Shown: one piece after another, positions 43,851 to 55,791 of the stretch
Position numbering within the stretch: position 1 is the stretch's first letter
Layout: each line of letters starts with the position of its first letter
From: Bryoerythrophyllum caledonicum
Taxonomy: Eukaryota; Streptophyta; Bryopsida; Pottiales; Pottiaceae
Reading direction: 5' to 3'
NCBI GenBank assembly: GCA_963971425.1
Contig: OZ020523.1
Coordinates: forward strand, 13,760,867-13,824,866
Length of the DNA: 64,000 nt
Notes under the pieces: generated by a model
What the model was told of the DNA's origin: nothing
The model's database searches: none
The model's input: only the letters and a program-made list of their open reading frames with translations
Position numbers and translations under genes: made by a program

Positions 43851-46413
43851 GTGATATAGGAGGTAAATTCTTGACCGCTCACTATCTCCACTAGGGCTTT
43901 CTTTTTTGGCGATTTGGAGCCAAATGGCAAATTAATTTTCCCAAGAAAAGAATGTTACTGAAAAAAAGTGGGAAAATTATGATTTTATGCTGCCAGAATT
44001 TCATTGATGGCCGTTGCCATATTGCCATATTGCTACATTGCTACTATTGAACAACGGGGACTCCATCATGTCACCAAATAGGATGTATAAATCTATGTTT
44101 ATGGAGATGGATTCTCTGAAAAAGAAAATTTGGTCTTGTATGGTTTCAGGAGAAACTTTATGTTGCCAAACTCACAATAATCCAAAACCCACAAGCGCGG
44201 ACTTTGGAGGACTCAATTATGATCTACATTCCATGATTCACAAAGCAAACATAATCCAAGAATATCCCCTTAAATTAAGCATAAGCGCTAATCTCCCAAG
44301 TGCATGGCCTCACCTCATACATCCACGTGGACATGATGGGACCCATAACCTCCACTTTCAATGGGGTAATGGTCCTCTAATCATGCATCAACAGGGACTT
44401 GTTCAAGTCCGCTGTCTCATGCACTCATTCACATATATACCTGTCTGTCCAATCCCGTCAGCTCAGGCCGATGCCATGGTGATGCTCTGGTAATACACCG
44501 ATCCAACTCGGGTGATACTCATGTGATACTCGGGACGGTACTCGCGCAGTACTCTATCGATACCCTAGGATACCCGAGAGATATTCATCCATGATAATCG
44601 GGCAGGTATCTGACGGTGCATCACGATGAGAGAATTTAATTGAAGTGGTCTGGCATTGTGATCACTAGGACAGTTGTTGGGCTGTCCTTGTTTTTTCTTA
44701 AATTAACTGTGGCATTCACAGAGGAGGGCTTATAAGTTGTTTATGCTGTTTTTACCGTTACATGTGCTATATCGAGTATTTTAAATATGAGGAATGCTTG
44801 CCTAAGTTTCGGGATATCGAGGATATATCCGGGTGGTACTCGTACGATATCGTCTCGTTACCTAGGTGACCAGGGGCGGGTATCTTCTGTAATGCACAAA
44901 ATGCCGCTTTTGTGGAGCTTCACCAAATGAGAGCTCTGATATCTACGCGATACTCGTGTGATACCCGACTTTTGTATTTCAAACTGCGTTGACAAGCTGT
45001 TGAGGAGAAGAAGACGCACTTTGAGGACGAGAGAGACGACGCATTCAAGCTCGGGATTGACACCACCATCGCTGTAGCGCGGTATGGAATTCTTGTTTCC
45101 TTAGCACGCTCACCGAGGGAATTTGCGGACTCTGTTGCGTACAACGCTCGTGGTAAGTTGTTCTCTTCCGTTCTTTGCACCTCGTTTTCTCCAAATTTTC
45201 TGCGCCATGATTATCCAGGCTCTATGATTTGGTCGAGTAATCCCTGCGGCTGAAATTCTATTTTGCAACAGTAGCATTCTTCTTATTTAGGTGTTGCGAT
45301 GATTGTTCTGAATCCTCCGCCTGCAAATAATTAAACGTGCACTGATTGGTCGCCGCAACTGCTTAGTTCTTTAAATTTCGCACTGTCTTGTTACGTTGTG
45401 TTGATTTCCGAATAGTCGGACGCATCGCTCTTTCTTTTCCGACTCCATTTTCGACTTCCTTGAGAGTGCATCGGTTTTGGAGAACTCTTGGTAAGCCACC
45501 TCGTCGCTCTTTCGTTTACGAGTGTAGTGAGGATTTCAAGGTTCTTCGTCTTGCACTAGTTCTTAGATTCTATGATTGTAATATTTCTTGCACAGCGCCT
45601 TGATTAGCAGGTCTAAGCAATCGGCAAGTTGCTTCATTTTGGTGGAAGTTCCATCGTTCTCCAGGTTTTCTTGTTTTGCTAAGTCGCCAGACTTTGTGCC
45701 AATTTTCACTTAGACCACACCGCGTAGCTCTTTAGGCTCGTGAGACTTTTTGTCAGAGTTTCGAACTTCGTTGTTTGCGTTGTTCTACATTTTTTAATCC
45801 TGGAGAGTGCACCGTTCGTGCATAAAGGTTGTCCGACTTTTTAATTGTTTGAAACAGAAAAGGTTCTCCGAATTTTAGGCTCATTTGCAGGCCGCATTAG
45901 ATTCTCTATGACTGAGCAACAGTCGCATTCTTCTCAGGCTTTTTCAAGTTTCTTCCTTTGCGAAGCCATTTCTCAATTAGACAAGCGCAAGGACACCTCG
46001 CGACACTTTTTTTTAGAATTCTTTTGAGAATTTCAGGCTACATTTTATTTCCTGTTTACACTTCCATAGATCGTGAGAGTGCGCCTTTTTGAGGTATGGT
46101 TGCTCGTCAATGTTAGCCATCAAAGAGATTGTTTGATATATTCGCCGTAGTTGTGCAGTGCATCTCTTGATGCTGGACGAGGAAGCAATGTTCTCACCGT
46201 TCTGATACGTGGAACTGTTGTTGGACGTTTGCTTCTTCGCAGTAATCTTTGTGGTGGTGATCTGGTACACTGTGATCGAGGTCTTAATCTTATTTTGGAG
46301 GTGCGGTTTGGTCAGTGACCGCTCGCCTCAGCGAAGGTCTCTTGTTCAGGTACTTTACTTCTGTACAAATTCTTAGGGTTTAGCTACTCTCCGTGGTTGA
46401 TCGCATTGAAGCT
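43851..46413. other. Intergenic DNA and 5' leader of the RVSF-motif gene
   Basis: No conserved gene. An open frame at 44014-44493 matches nothing known. A GATAC-type degenerate repeat lies at 44490-44980. From about 44990 the DNA becomes richer in C/T with exon-like and GTAAGT-like strings (for example near 45150), consistent with leader exons and introns of the next gene, but these could not be resolved. Confidence 0.4.
44490..44980. repeat. Degenerate GATACTCG/GATACCCG repeats
   Basis: GATACTCGTGTGATACCCG-like strings are scattered with irregular spacing. Similar strings occur at 24190-24330 and 55105-55165. They may be remnants of a satellite or of an old repeat. Confidence 0.4.
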
Positions 46414-48212
46414 ATGACGATTACTGTTCACGATTTGGACTCAGTAGTGCGCAATTGTTGGCTCTCAGTTATGGATAGAGAAACAGAGCTGCTTAAACAG
46501 TCGCGGAATTCGGCAACGGAAGGGAGGGAAGGATTGCTCCAGGGATTGCTGCCACAACTTGTGAGGAACGATATTGAGGCCTTCAGCTTGCCTAAACCGG
46601 TGGATGACGACGGAAGCGACATCTCTCTCAGGGACTGGCAACTCGGTCTACGAAGCTCCGAATCCACGGTAGTGCATCCGTTCAAGCCGTCGAAACGAAG
46701 TGCGCGCGCGCGCACGTTCAAGCCCGTCCAACCCTGGATAGACGAGTTTGTCGTTTCATCTCGAGATAAGTTTCACACTGCGCGTACGACACCAAGGAGG
46801 TTTAGGACGTCCGCAAGTGAAAAACGAAGCGGTTCCGACTCAACACCGAGACCGGGTGTCTCTTACCGAGGAGATTCGTCCCTGCCGGAATTGTCACTTT
46901 CTAATGGGGATGATTCTGATGCGGACGAGATTACCGGTGGTGAATCACCTGGCATCACATTCGATATATCAAGATTATATGATGCAGAACTAGATAACTT
47001 CAATAATCGTGCTAGACCGAGCTCACTACGCGTTTCCTTCGAGGATGAGGTGAAGGTTTCACGAAGTCTGAGCCCGCGAGGAGTTGCACATCGATCTTCG
47101 TCGATGCCAAAGTCGACTCGCGTGCAGCCTACCTTACTCGGTGTTAGACCAAGGGAAGCGAAGGATTCCGCATTGCCGTTGCCAGAGATTGAAACTGCCT
47201 ATCAGACCCATGGCATATCTGCTGGCCGAGACAGGGGATCGCAGCTACGTCATTCCAGCCGGCATTCGAGAGGATCTCTAGATTCAATATGTGAAGGAAG
47301 CAAGTACGACTCAGAGTTTGATTTTACATCAAGCTCGTCAGCGTCTCCATCCCAATCCGATCGAGAAAACTCATTAGTTTCAGACCTTAATTCATCATCT
47401 GCTCTTCTCCGGTGTAATGTCAGGCGGGAGCATGAGGACGTAAATGAAGACGAGGACGAGGTACGCCGCATCCTAAAGTGTCTTGCTTCTTACGTTTGTC
47501 AAACTTTCGTAACTTAAAACGCAATTCTGGCTCAGGTTCCTCAATTTTCTAAATGATGAGATGTGGAATCCAAGCTTCAATTAAGCTCCAAGTTCTATAC
47601 CCTAAACCCTAATGGATTCGATCAAGAAATTTTTGTTTAGCTCAGTATTTTATCCTGTGAATCTTACATCTTGTAATCTTTTATTTCAGGATGTGAAGGC
47701 GGGAATACTCTGCGGTGGAGCTTTACCCGACACTAATATATCTGCAGACGTTGTTCGACTGGTTAGCAAGCTATGTCGACTGACAGTGCCTGAACAATCT
47801 GCGTCAAAACCATCACTGCAAATAGGACACAACAGGTCCAACTCTGTTCCTGCTCTCACCTCATGGGACTCGATGTCGATCAACTCAAGTTCGCCAACTC
47901 TAGATTTTCCGGTGCTTGGGCGCCAAACCAGCCTGAAATTGCTCTGTGAGCGTTGCTCCTTCGGGCCCACCCCTGCATACAATCTGCCCAAGCCTCGCAA
48001 GATTCGAGACGTTGAACCCTATCAGCACTTCTACAAGCCTATCTCCAAGGCACTCGACCAGAAGCTCAGGTACGTCTTATCCCGTCAGATTTCACAACCC
48101 ATTAGGCATTCCCTTCGATTTCGTTTTGCCACTCATTCAACAGAGTGCAGTTCACATGTGGTTGTGATTTACTACTGTAATTGACAAACGTTCTGTTTTA
48201 CTCAGGAGTTAA
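46414..48212 (+). CDS. Ser-rich protein with PP1-docking-like RVSF motif; 3' end unresolved
   Basis: ATG 46414 opens a 349-codon exon (to 47460). A GT-AG intron follows, then exon 2 at 47690-48069 joins in frame. The protein is hydrophilic and Ser/Arg-rich, with an N-terminal helix-like segment and RVSFEDEV at about residues 206-213. RVxF is the protein phosphatase 1 docking motif, and in animal glycogen-targeting PP1 subunits it precedes a CBM21 domain. The best donor at 48069 leads to a TAA at 48210, six bases into the obvious next exon. A weaker acceptor at 48229 would keep the frame open to a donor at 48332. Exon-like pieces at 48398-48480 and 48693-48959 (KRWADFPVAWY; EHIFLRFVPPSSWEFK) lie in other phases. 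So the gene is either longer than annotated or decayed at its 3' end. I do not recognise the family. Confidence 0.5.
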
Positions 48213-48958
48213 GGCAACATTGTCAAGAGACTAGCGACGAGTGATTTTGCTGCCTGTAACATATGTGTAAATCCAGTTCAACATCCAGAAAATCCAGTGA
48301 CTTGTTTCTTTGAAGATTATACATCTTCCCTGGTAAGTGTGCCTCATTTTTTATCCTTTCTCTTACCAGCTTTTTGTCTAGACAACTATTTCTCAGGATC
48401 GTAGGGATTATACTTCCTTATCAGAACTTTCATTTTGATGAGTGGCTTCTTGGAAGAGTTGTTGTGTCGCTGAATACTACCCGCCAAAGTACTTACCAGT
48501 TCCACATCACGATTGAGCCCGTGTATCAAATCTACACAAGATCTTAAACTACGAATCGCTGAGATATACGAGTTCACTGTCTTGCAGGTTTGGTAGAACT
48601 CATCTCACACAATCTCTGAGATCTGAAGCGAGGTGAACTCCGACCACTTCCATATGTTATTACGTAGTACAAAGATAGGACAAGCTCAATTATGTTTACT
48701 CACTTAGATGAAGAGGTTCCATATCCCAAGGAGATCAAGGCGCGTTGGTGTACTGAATTATTCGACTTCGCTGCTCCTGGAAAGAGATGGGCCGACTTTC
48801 CTGTAGCATGGTACGTCTCCCACCTTTAGAAAATAAGTTGAATTTGCTTCAGTGGAAATCTTGACCACTCGCGAATTCAACCTCGTCTGTGTTCGCGATT
48901 GGAGCACACCAGAGCATATTTTCCTCCGTTTTGTACCTCCCAGCTCGTGGGAATTCAA
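48213..48958 (+). other. Possible further exons of the RVSF-motif gene
   Basis: Protein-like open stretches alternate with good donors and acceptors. One lies at 48230-48332 and ends at CTG|GTAAGT; another follows TTTCTCAG at 48396; a third lies at 48693-48810. The last begins after TTGCTTCAG at 48851 and ends GAATTCAAG|GTTACT at 48959. The phases do not connect into one message in my hands. They could be exons of a CBM21-like domain, or remnants. Confidence 0.3.
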
Positions 48959-49088
48959 GGTTACTTTACACTTACTACAAAAGTGATTTTGAGTTCCCTC
49001 CCAGCCTTCGAGTTTCCTCCCAAAGGTTGATATGAGGGAACTCCAAGACCAGGAGGGAACTCATAAACCACTTTTGTAGTAACCGTGC
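48959..49088. mobile_element. Short MITE
   Basis: Inverted arms TTACTACAAAAGTGATTTTG and GAGTTCCCTCC (48974-49001) pair with GGAGGGAACTC and CCACTTTTGTAGTAACC (49051-49084). It is about 130 bp, non-coding, and sits right at the edge of the last exon-like piece of the preceding gene. Confidence 0.6.
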
Positions 49089-49256
49089 TATGTATACTGT
49101 CATGTATTTTACTATTAGAAACAAAAAATGTACTAAAGTTTAGCAAGTCATACACCTTTGAATTAAATATTTCTTTAACCAACATCTTTCTATTGGGGGT
49201 CATTTCAAATATGAACCTTATCATGTTCAAGTATGAAATGACCATTTTGCAACTTC
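49085..49256 (+). repeat. Repeat family segment split by a TTAA element
   Basis: ACTAAAGTTTAGCAAGTCAT, ACACCTTTGA and TTTCTTTAACCAACATCTTT recur at 50880-50955 and, inverted, at 54415-54480. The sequence is interrupted at TTAA 49257 by the element 49261-50357 and continues after it, so it is an older non-coding repeat. Confidence 0.6.
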
Positions 49257-49260
49257 TTAA

Positions 49261-50357
49261 CCCCTAAAAGCCCAGGCATTTTCCCTCATGAAACACTCCA
49301 AAACTGCCATCATCAACAAGTGGCAACGAAATCTAACATTACAGTCTAATTTTAGACTTTTAACCGTACAGTCTTAAAATAGACACGTATATGAACTTAC
49401 AATAAAAATTTGGTTGCAATCCACCGCACGGATGTGAAGATTATAGCGTTTGAAGTGCAAAGAAAAGTATTTTTCCCCCCTTGCCCGGCAAGGTCAGCCT
49501 ACTTTGACTAGGTATATCTTCTAGTTTTTACATTGAAATGTGATCAAATCATTTACCAATATGACCTATATGTTGTTAGCTATTTGTGTGCAAAATTTGA
49601 GGTCAATTCGAGGGGTAATAGATATAGAAATATACACTTCAGTGAAAGGGAGTACAAAATGTTGACAATTACTACGTAAGTGATATGAAATTGTTTGTTT
49701 CATACAAGTTGTTGCATTTGAGAATCCCAATGGTGGAAACTTTCAATTTATTTTTTCACTAATTTTAGTAAAAGAAACGACTAAAAATGGTAAAATCCAT
49801 CATTTTCATGAATATATGGAATAAATAAAGCATTATGGGAAAGGGCAGTGCTTGAAATTGGGTGGCCAATTTGTCCCGCCCTCGTAGCTGGACGAAAAAA
49901 GAAAAAAGAAAAAGTTTTTTTTTGTTTTTTTTGGCGGGCCCGCTTCTGGCGCTAGATGCTGGCAGGCCAGCTGACTGCTGATTGTTTGTTGTTTTTTTTA
50001 AAATTATTTTAACAACTCTTTTAATAATTTTCAATGCTTTTTCTACTTGGACTTCGTGCATAGAAGTCTGGATCCCTTTCCTCGCACTTTCTGTCCCAAA
50101 ATTCTGCCCCTTTTTTCTCCTAAAATTGCATTGGTTGACATGGCTGCCCCAATAGTCCAGAGTCCCCGTTTTGACCTTTGAAGGCTAATAACTTTTGAAC
50201 CAAAAGTCCAAAATCATATTTGAAAAATTCCCCATATAGATTTCTTAAAGGACAATGCAGTGTAAAATTTTCATAAGAATCGGAGTATTTTTTCCACTCA
50301 AAGGTACATGCCCAAAATCCAAAACGTACTTCCCAAGTACACTTGGGCTCTTAGGGA
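49261..50357 (+). mobile_element. TTAA-flanked non-coding element, larger variant
   Basis: It is bounded by TTAA at 49257-49260 and 50358-50361. The ends are CCCCTAAAAGCCCAGGCA and CACTTGGGCTCTTAGGGA. It is 1,097 bp and related to the 940-bp copies, sharing ACCGTACAGTCTTAAAAT, CCGCACGGATGTGAAGATTA and TTTGAAGTGCAAAG. An uninterrupted relative of the target at 54.2-54.5 kb supports the boundaries. Confidence 0.75.
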
Positions 50358-50361
50358 TTAA

Positions 50362-51088
50362 ACATGTAACAGGTGCAATAATGATCTAAATTTGAAATGC
50401 CATGAATCATTAGATTGGGCTCAACACAAGTACAAACTTCCGTAACTATTGTATACATCAATTTGTACACCTTGTATGTCAAGTACACAAAAAACATTAT
50501 GTTGCAATTCAAATGCGGCTTCTCAAATTTTTAAGGGTTGAAATATTGAAAATCACATGCTTTTTGACAATTTGAGTGTTGAAACCACAGGTTTTTGACA
50601 CTTCAATATCGAATTTTCTTTTATCAAGTGTCAAAGGTTTCATCTCGTTTTGGTTATGGATGTAGTTTATCTTCACGTCACTATTGAATGATTTGTATAA
50701 GATATTGAGCATATTGCTTTTGGCTAATAGAGGTATCACTCTTTATAGAAGATTAAAGCCTAATACCTATTAAAGCCAAGACTCATCCGTTAGGGTCTGG
50801 TCTCATGTTGAATACCAAGGCCACTACACCAAAGATCACATTTAGTGTATGTCACACTAATTGACTTATAAATGAAACAAAAAATGTGCTAAAGTTTAGC
50901 AAGTCATACACCTTTGAGTTAAAGATTTCTTTAACCAACATCTTTCTATTGGGGTCAGGTATTAAGAGTTTGTTGTATCGTTGTACGGGCGGGGTCGGGA
51001 AAGGAGAGCTGAAAGTGATGTCTCGACATGCATTCTTGATGCATGTTTAGATTTAGTGAGCATTATGCTTGACATTCTAGGGGCCTCT
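50362..51088. repeat. Continuation of the split repeat and second partial copy
   Basis: It resumes the older repeat with ACATGTAACAGGTGCAATAA, then ATTGGGCTCAACACAAGTAC. The AGCAAGTCATACACCTTTGA block at 50894 begins a second partial copy. No coding potential. Confidence 0.5.
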
Positions 51089-51092
51089 TTAA

Positions 51093-52030
51093 TCCCTAAA
51101 TTCCCAAGAGTCTCCTTGGAGGACTCTTGAAGGCTTGGGTAGGTTCCTATAGTATCAGTTTATAACATTCTTCTTTTAGAAAATTTACTATGGATGGACA
51201 TTACTACAAGCTTCGTGTGAGTATAATTTTTTCCCTGAAAATTACGTGAATGAAAAGTTATGCCATCTCTAAGGAAATGTACCAAGAGCGGGCACGTTGG
51301 GCAACTCCAGAAAACTTTTGCAAGCACACTCTTTTATATGTGAGATTTTCAACACTAGCAAGTAATATTAATTTATGTCATGTTGTCAAAAAATATATTT
51401 TGTTTTTAGTGAAAAATAGCATATTTACTAAGGTCAAACATTCTCACGCATTCTCATACATTGTTGGACAAGGTACCAAAAGAACTTCTACTTTTCCACA
51501 TAAAACTTGGAGATCTATATAGTTTTGATCTAATTTTTTCTACTACAAGATGCGGTGTAAAAATTCTTATTGACCGTTTGGATTCTCATTCTAAAATATA
51601 TCAAATACACAAAAAAATAAAACATGAATTAACAATTTATGAACCTCCACTCCTTGCACAATTGTTTTGAATATGCTACACCACTTCTCTACGTCAAATA
51701 GTTGGTGCACAAGGGACAAATATTATGCTTAACGTGATGGCCATGAACCTACACCTTGTGTTGTACAAACATTTGACCCCAAGTGAAGTCAATGTTTGTT
51801 GATGCACTTAATGCAAGGAAGAAAATGAGCAATTTGCTTGACTTCAAACAATATAGTTTTTCAATCTGTGCAGTCAAAGAATTTAATTTTTTTGTAAGAA
51901 TGTTGCCTAAAAGCCTTAATTGAGATCCTAAGGTTAAATTTAGATTTTTAATTTTTTTTCCTTATTCATTGCACTAGAATGAGTAGTTTTGAAGTGTTTT
52001 TGGTGTGAGAATGCCTTGGGATATTAGGGA
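51093..52030 (+). mobile_element. TTAA-flanked non-coding element
   Basis: TTAA at 51089-51092 and 52031-52034 flanks 938 bp. The ends are TCCCTAAATTCCCAAGAG and GCCTTGGGATATTAGGGA. The body matches 42310-43254 in the same orientation (ACTCCAGAAAACTTTTGC, CCTCCACTCCTTGCACA, TTTGAAGTGTTTTTGGTGTG). Confidence 0.75.
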
Positions 52031-52034
52031 TTAA

Positions 52035-53830
52035 AGTCTAGTTCTCTAGAGTTGACTTATAATTTCACAAAATAAACAAGACTTATTTAGATCCAAGAAA
52101 TGTTTATCTACTTTATATTATAAAAGAGCAAGGCCAATTATCAGAGTGATACCTAGGCATCTCAAAATGCGCCACATGATGATGTCATGGTCACGTCTAC
52201 TTCGTATATATAGGAAATCTGGGTATCTAAATAATGGGCATATGTTACTTTGTTGAGGTTATTATTGGCCCGTTGGGTACAACGAGGGGTCCACTGGTAT
52301 TTGATAAAAAAATTGATCCTTGAAATTGCAACTCCTTGATTAACTCCTAAAACTCCTTGACCATTTTTCAAGAAAAACACTTAAAACTTGCAAAGAGTGG
52401 GAAAATAAAATAATATAGATTTCTATCTCCTGTCGGGAGATCTTATTATTCTATACTAAGATAACATGCTCACGTATTTTAATAAACTTTGACCACACAA
52501 ATCTAAAGTTTTAGCAATTGAAGTGATGAAGAAAGGCTTTATTATTTTCTACACTTTAAAGATCGGCAAACCTCGAATACACTCGTTGCCAAAATTTTGC
52601 AATATGAAATGTAATTCCTTGTACAACAATTCTAAGACGTAGAGGCAAAGTAGAGCATATAAAAATAAATTAAGCAATGGAGAGATGTTCCAAAATTGCC
52701 AAAACACAATCTACTATTCGATAAATTTATTGTTGTGTATCCAAACAGTCAAAACTAAGGTCCATACTTATTCCTTAAGGAGAAACAACAAAATGACAAT
52801 GAAATTAAGATCCTTAATTTTTATGAAGGAATGAAATTAGCATCCCAACACCAATAATGATGAGAAAACCTTGACTCATCTTGTAGTAAGAGTTTAACTA
52901 TAAAATGTTATTTCTTTTAACAATCTCAAATGAAATAATGTTACTTACTTGTATTACAAATCTTACATAATTTTAAAAATGTAAATACAAATGTCATAGC
53001 AAATGTTTTAGAAGCTTCCCATCATGTTTGTCCTCAACAATGCCATTCAAATTTTGGCATTACTTTTATTCTATAGTTCCAATGAGAATGAAATGATATT
53101 TCCATGTAGATCTTATCTTCTCATATCTTCATACAAAATCTCAAGAATTGGAAATACAAATTGCAATTCTAGAAACATGCCTTAGATATGCAAAAGCGTG
53201 CCTCAGAACTCTTGGTCTTTTAAGAGAAAATAATTCAAAGACAACAAACCCGTAAATGATCATTTTTGGAGTAATCTACAAATCTACTAATTCATCACAG
53301 CTTGATCTGTGAACTGAGACAACCGGCGTGAGACAAAATAAAATATAAAAAGAACTTAAACTTAAATTTTAAAAAAAAATTCAAATTACAAATAAAATAA
53401 AAATCCAGCGGCAGAGAAGACTTGTCAAACGCCGGTGCTGAATGTTCCTCTTGCAATGAGAAAAACAAGCCAAAAAACCACAATTGCGGCGTGTTCACAC
53501 GGCAGAAACGAAGTCAAAAGCCTTGCACAGAATTCGAGAGAGATGGTGGAGAAGTCGGCAAAGCGTCAAACAGCCACAAAAGACAGCAACCAGCTCACCA
53601 TCTCATGGGACCGACTACAGTGCACTCACATGCTTGCTCCTTTCCTCTTGTCACACATGAGCTACTCATCCGGTCAACCAAGTCTCGCAACCCCAAAAAT
53701 TCCATCGCCTTGCCACTCCAATTGTTTAGTGTTTTTGCCTTCGGACATACCACTGCACTGAATTTTATGTTGAGTTCAGTGGTACTTTCTGGAAGCGCTA
53801 TTACTTCTGATGAAGATTTTTACTGTCTAT
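52035..53830. other. AT-rich intergenic DNA, no gene recognised
   Basis: Diverged repeat-like text (TTGACCACACAAATC, GTAATTCCTTGTACAACAAT) suggests very old TTAA-family copies. Open frames at 53422-53853 and 53435-53761 overlap each other and match nothing known. Confidence 0.45.
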
Positions 53831-54054
53831 ACTGCACTAAACATTGCATTTAGTGTAGCGCCCAGTAAATGACTTGTAAATGCTATAAGTTTTTACTTTA
53901 AGTGAATATTTTTACCAACTATGTTTATGATGATCCTCTTATTTGAATACCATAGAGAATTGTGCTCTTGGTAAAAATTGGCATCAAGAGAAAAAACTTA
54001 TAGCATTTACAAGTCATTTACTAGGCGCTACACTAAATGCGATGTTTAGTGTAC
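53831..54054. mobile_element. MITE with about 62-bp inverted ends, each holding a hairpin
   Basis: The left arm contains CACTAAACATTGCATTTAGT, then GTAGCGCCCAGTAAATGACT and TGTAAATGCTATAAG. The right arm is its complement with a few changes. Within each arm CACTAAA...TTTAGTG is itself a small inverted repeat. Non-coding, about 220 bp. Confidence 0.75.
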
Positions 54055-55791
54055 TTAAAGAGGGTGATTGTTATCAACATGGTTGGTGAAGATATTCATC
54101 AAGAGTAAAAACTTTTATCATATAGTGTGCCTACACTAAACATGAAATTTAGAGTGACTCTTAAAGGTCGGAGGAGCCACATTTAAAGTGGCTTGCAACA
54201 TGATGTTTTTTGTGTATTTGACATACAAGGTGTAAGAATTGATGTATATGGTAGTTATACGAGTTTGTTTTGTATTGAGCCCAATCCAATGGAACATGAC
54301 AATTCTAATTTAGATTATTAGTGCAGGTCCTACTACATGCTTGAGAAGTTGCAAGGTGGTAATGTATTCTACATGTATGGTGTTGTATTTGAGCATGATA
54401 AGGTCCAGATAATGAAATGACCTCCAAATGAAAGATGTTGGTTGAAGGATTTTTAATACAAAACTGTAAGTCTTGCTAAACTTTGATACATTATATGAAT
54501 TCTACAGGGTAAAATATATACCTATGTATATAGTTCCTGACTGACGTTAAACCCTTCAACAACGAGGCCATGCACATCGCCTAGAATTTTTTTTAACAAT
54601 TTAATAGACTCTGCACAACAAAACCTACACAATGAGTACATTGTTCACTTTTTCACATAAATCATTGTAATTCGTTATTGCCTCGACCAATTGGAGATTA
54701 GAAAGATGGGTTAGATAGAGGAAAGCATAGCGCTCAACTGCTCCGACAAGTGCAAATCAATCCAACGATTCAATCAGCCATAGCTCCCCAAAAACCGGTC
54801 TCATTGACCATATTCTGGTTCCTTCGTCGATTAAGGGTTAAGGGTTTCGAAAAAAAAAACCTTTGGTTTGGGTTGCACACGAATAGAAAGAAACTAAAAC
54901 CAAACAGCTGCACGAATCATGCTTTTTCTCCTCTTTTCGGGCACATTAGGAAGATAAAGAAAGAGGATGCTTTTTCCTCTGCTCCGAGTGCAAAGGTGGG
55001 CGCCCATCCCGACTCATCTGGATGGGTCACTCGCCGCAGCTTTCCTTCGGTTAGTCACCACGACTCACAAAAGGCCGCGCCGCCTCTCACCCGGGCTGAT
55101 AACTAGGTAATACCCAGTCCATACTCCCCTAACACCACCTTCATACCCGGGTGATACTGAGGCCGCATCGTCAGCCTCGAGTGTGAACCCGATCGTGGCG
55201 CTCACGCGGAGATGAATTCTAACGTGGCTCGCATCACTCGCTTCATGTCACGCTACGAGTTTTTAATGGAAAAGATTGATACAAGTCGAGCTGCAAAAAC
55301 AGTTGTTGATAGTGAAATCAATAATAATTTCTTTGGAAAGGCGCCGCGAGCTAGTCTCTGGTCCCGGAACCGGGATAATTCGATCAGTCTAGAGAGCATC
55401 TTGAGTGAAGCGGCGGTGACATTCCAGTAACTGCTACAGATCACTTGGAATGGATGGTCAGTCAACTTGTTGTCGGTTTAAATTCTGGTTGTAGAAACGA
55501 ATCCAGCAAGTCTGTAGAGGCAGAGTCTTCGTGATCAGGAGGAGTTTCATTGCGGCGTTCGGAGTTCAGCAAAATAGTCTAAATGTTGCGGTGGTGACGA
55601 CAAGAACAAGGATACTGGATCGTTTTCGTTGGAGGAACTGGTTGTTGTCTCCCGGTTCTGATAGAGGCGAAGTGGATTGGTGTTTCGAGAGGCTTTGTTG
55701 GAGGAATTGGAGTGAATTCGTCGGTGTAAGTTCTGCATTCTGGTGAGGTTCTTTGCTGGGGAATGAGGTAGGAGCGGATTGAAGAGGAGCG
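54055..55791. other. Old repeat and upstream/leader region of the ATL-type gene
   Basis: 54180-54480 is an inverted, uninterrupted relative of the repeat split at 49257. A GATACC-type tract lies near 55105-55165. A 72-codon frame at 55212-55430 and another at 55531-55746 precede the ATL ATG and could be upstream frames in its leader. Neither is recognised as a protein. Confidence 0.4.

Noticed and set aside
44014..44493. 159-codon open frame
   Set aside because: No recognisable motif, unusual composition, and no splice or leader context; likely chance.
53422..53853. 143-codon open frame overlapping a 108-codon frame
   Set aside because: Two frames on the same strand compete, neither resembles a known protein, and the 3' part runs into a MITE arm.
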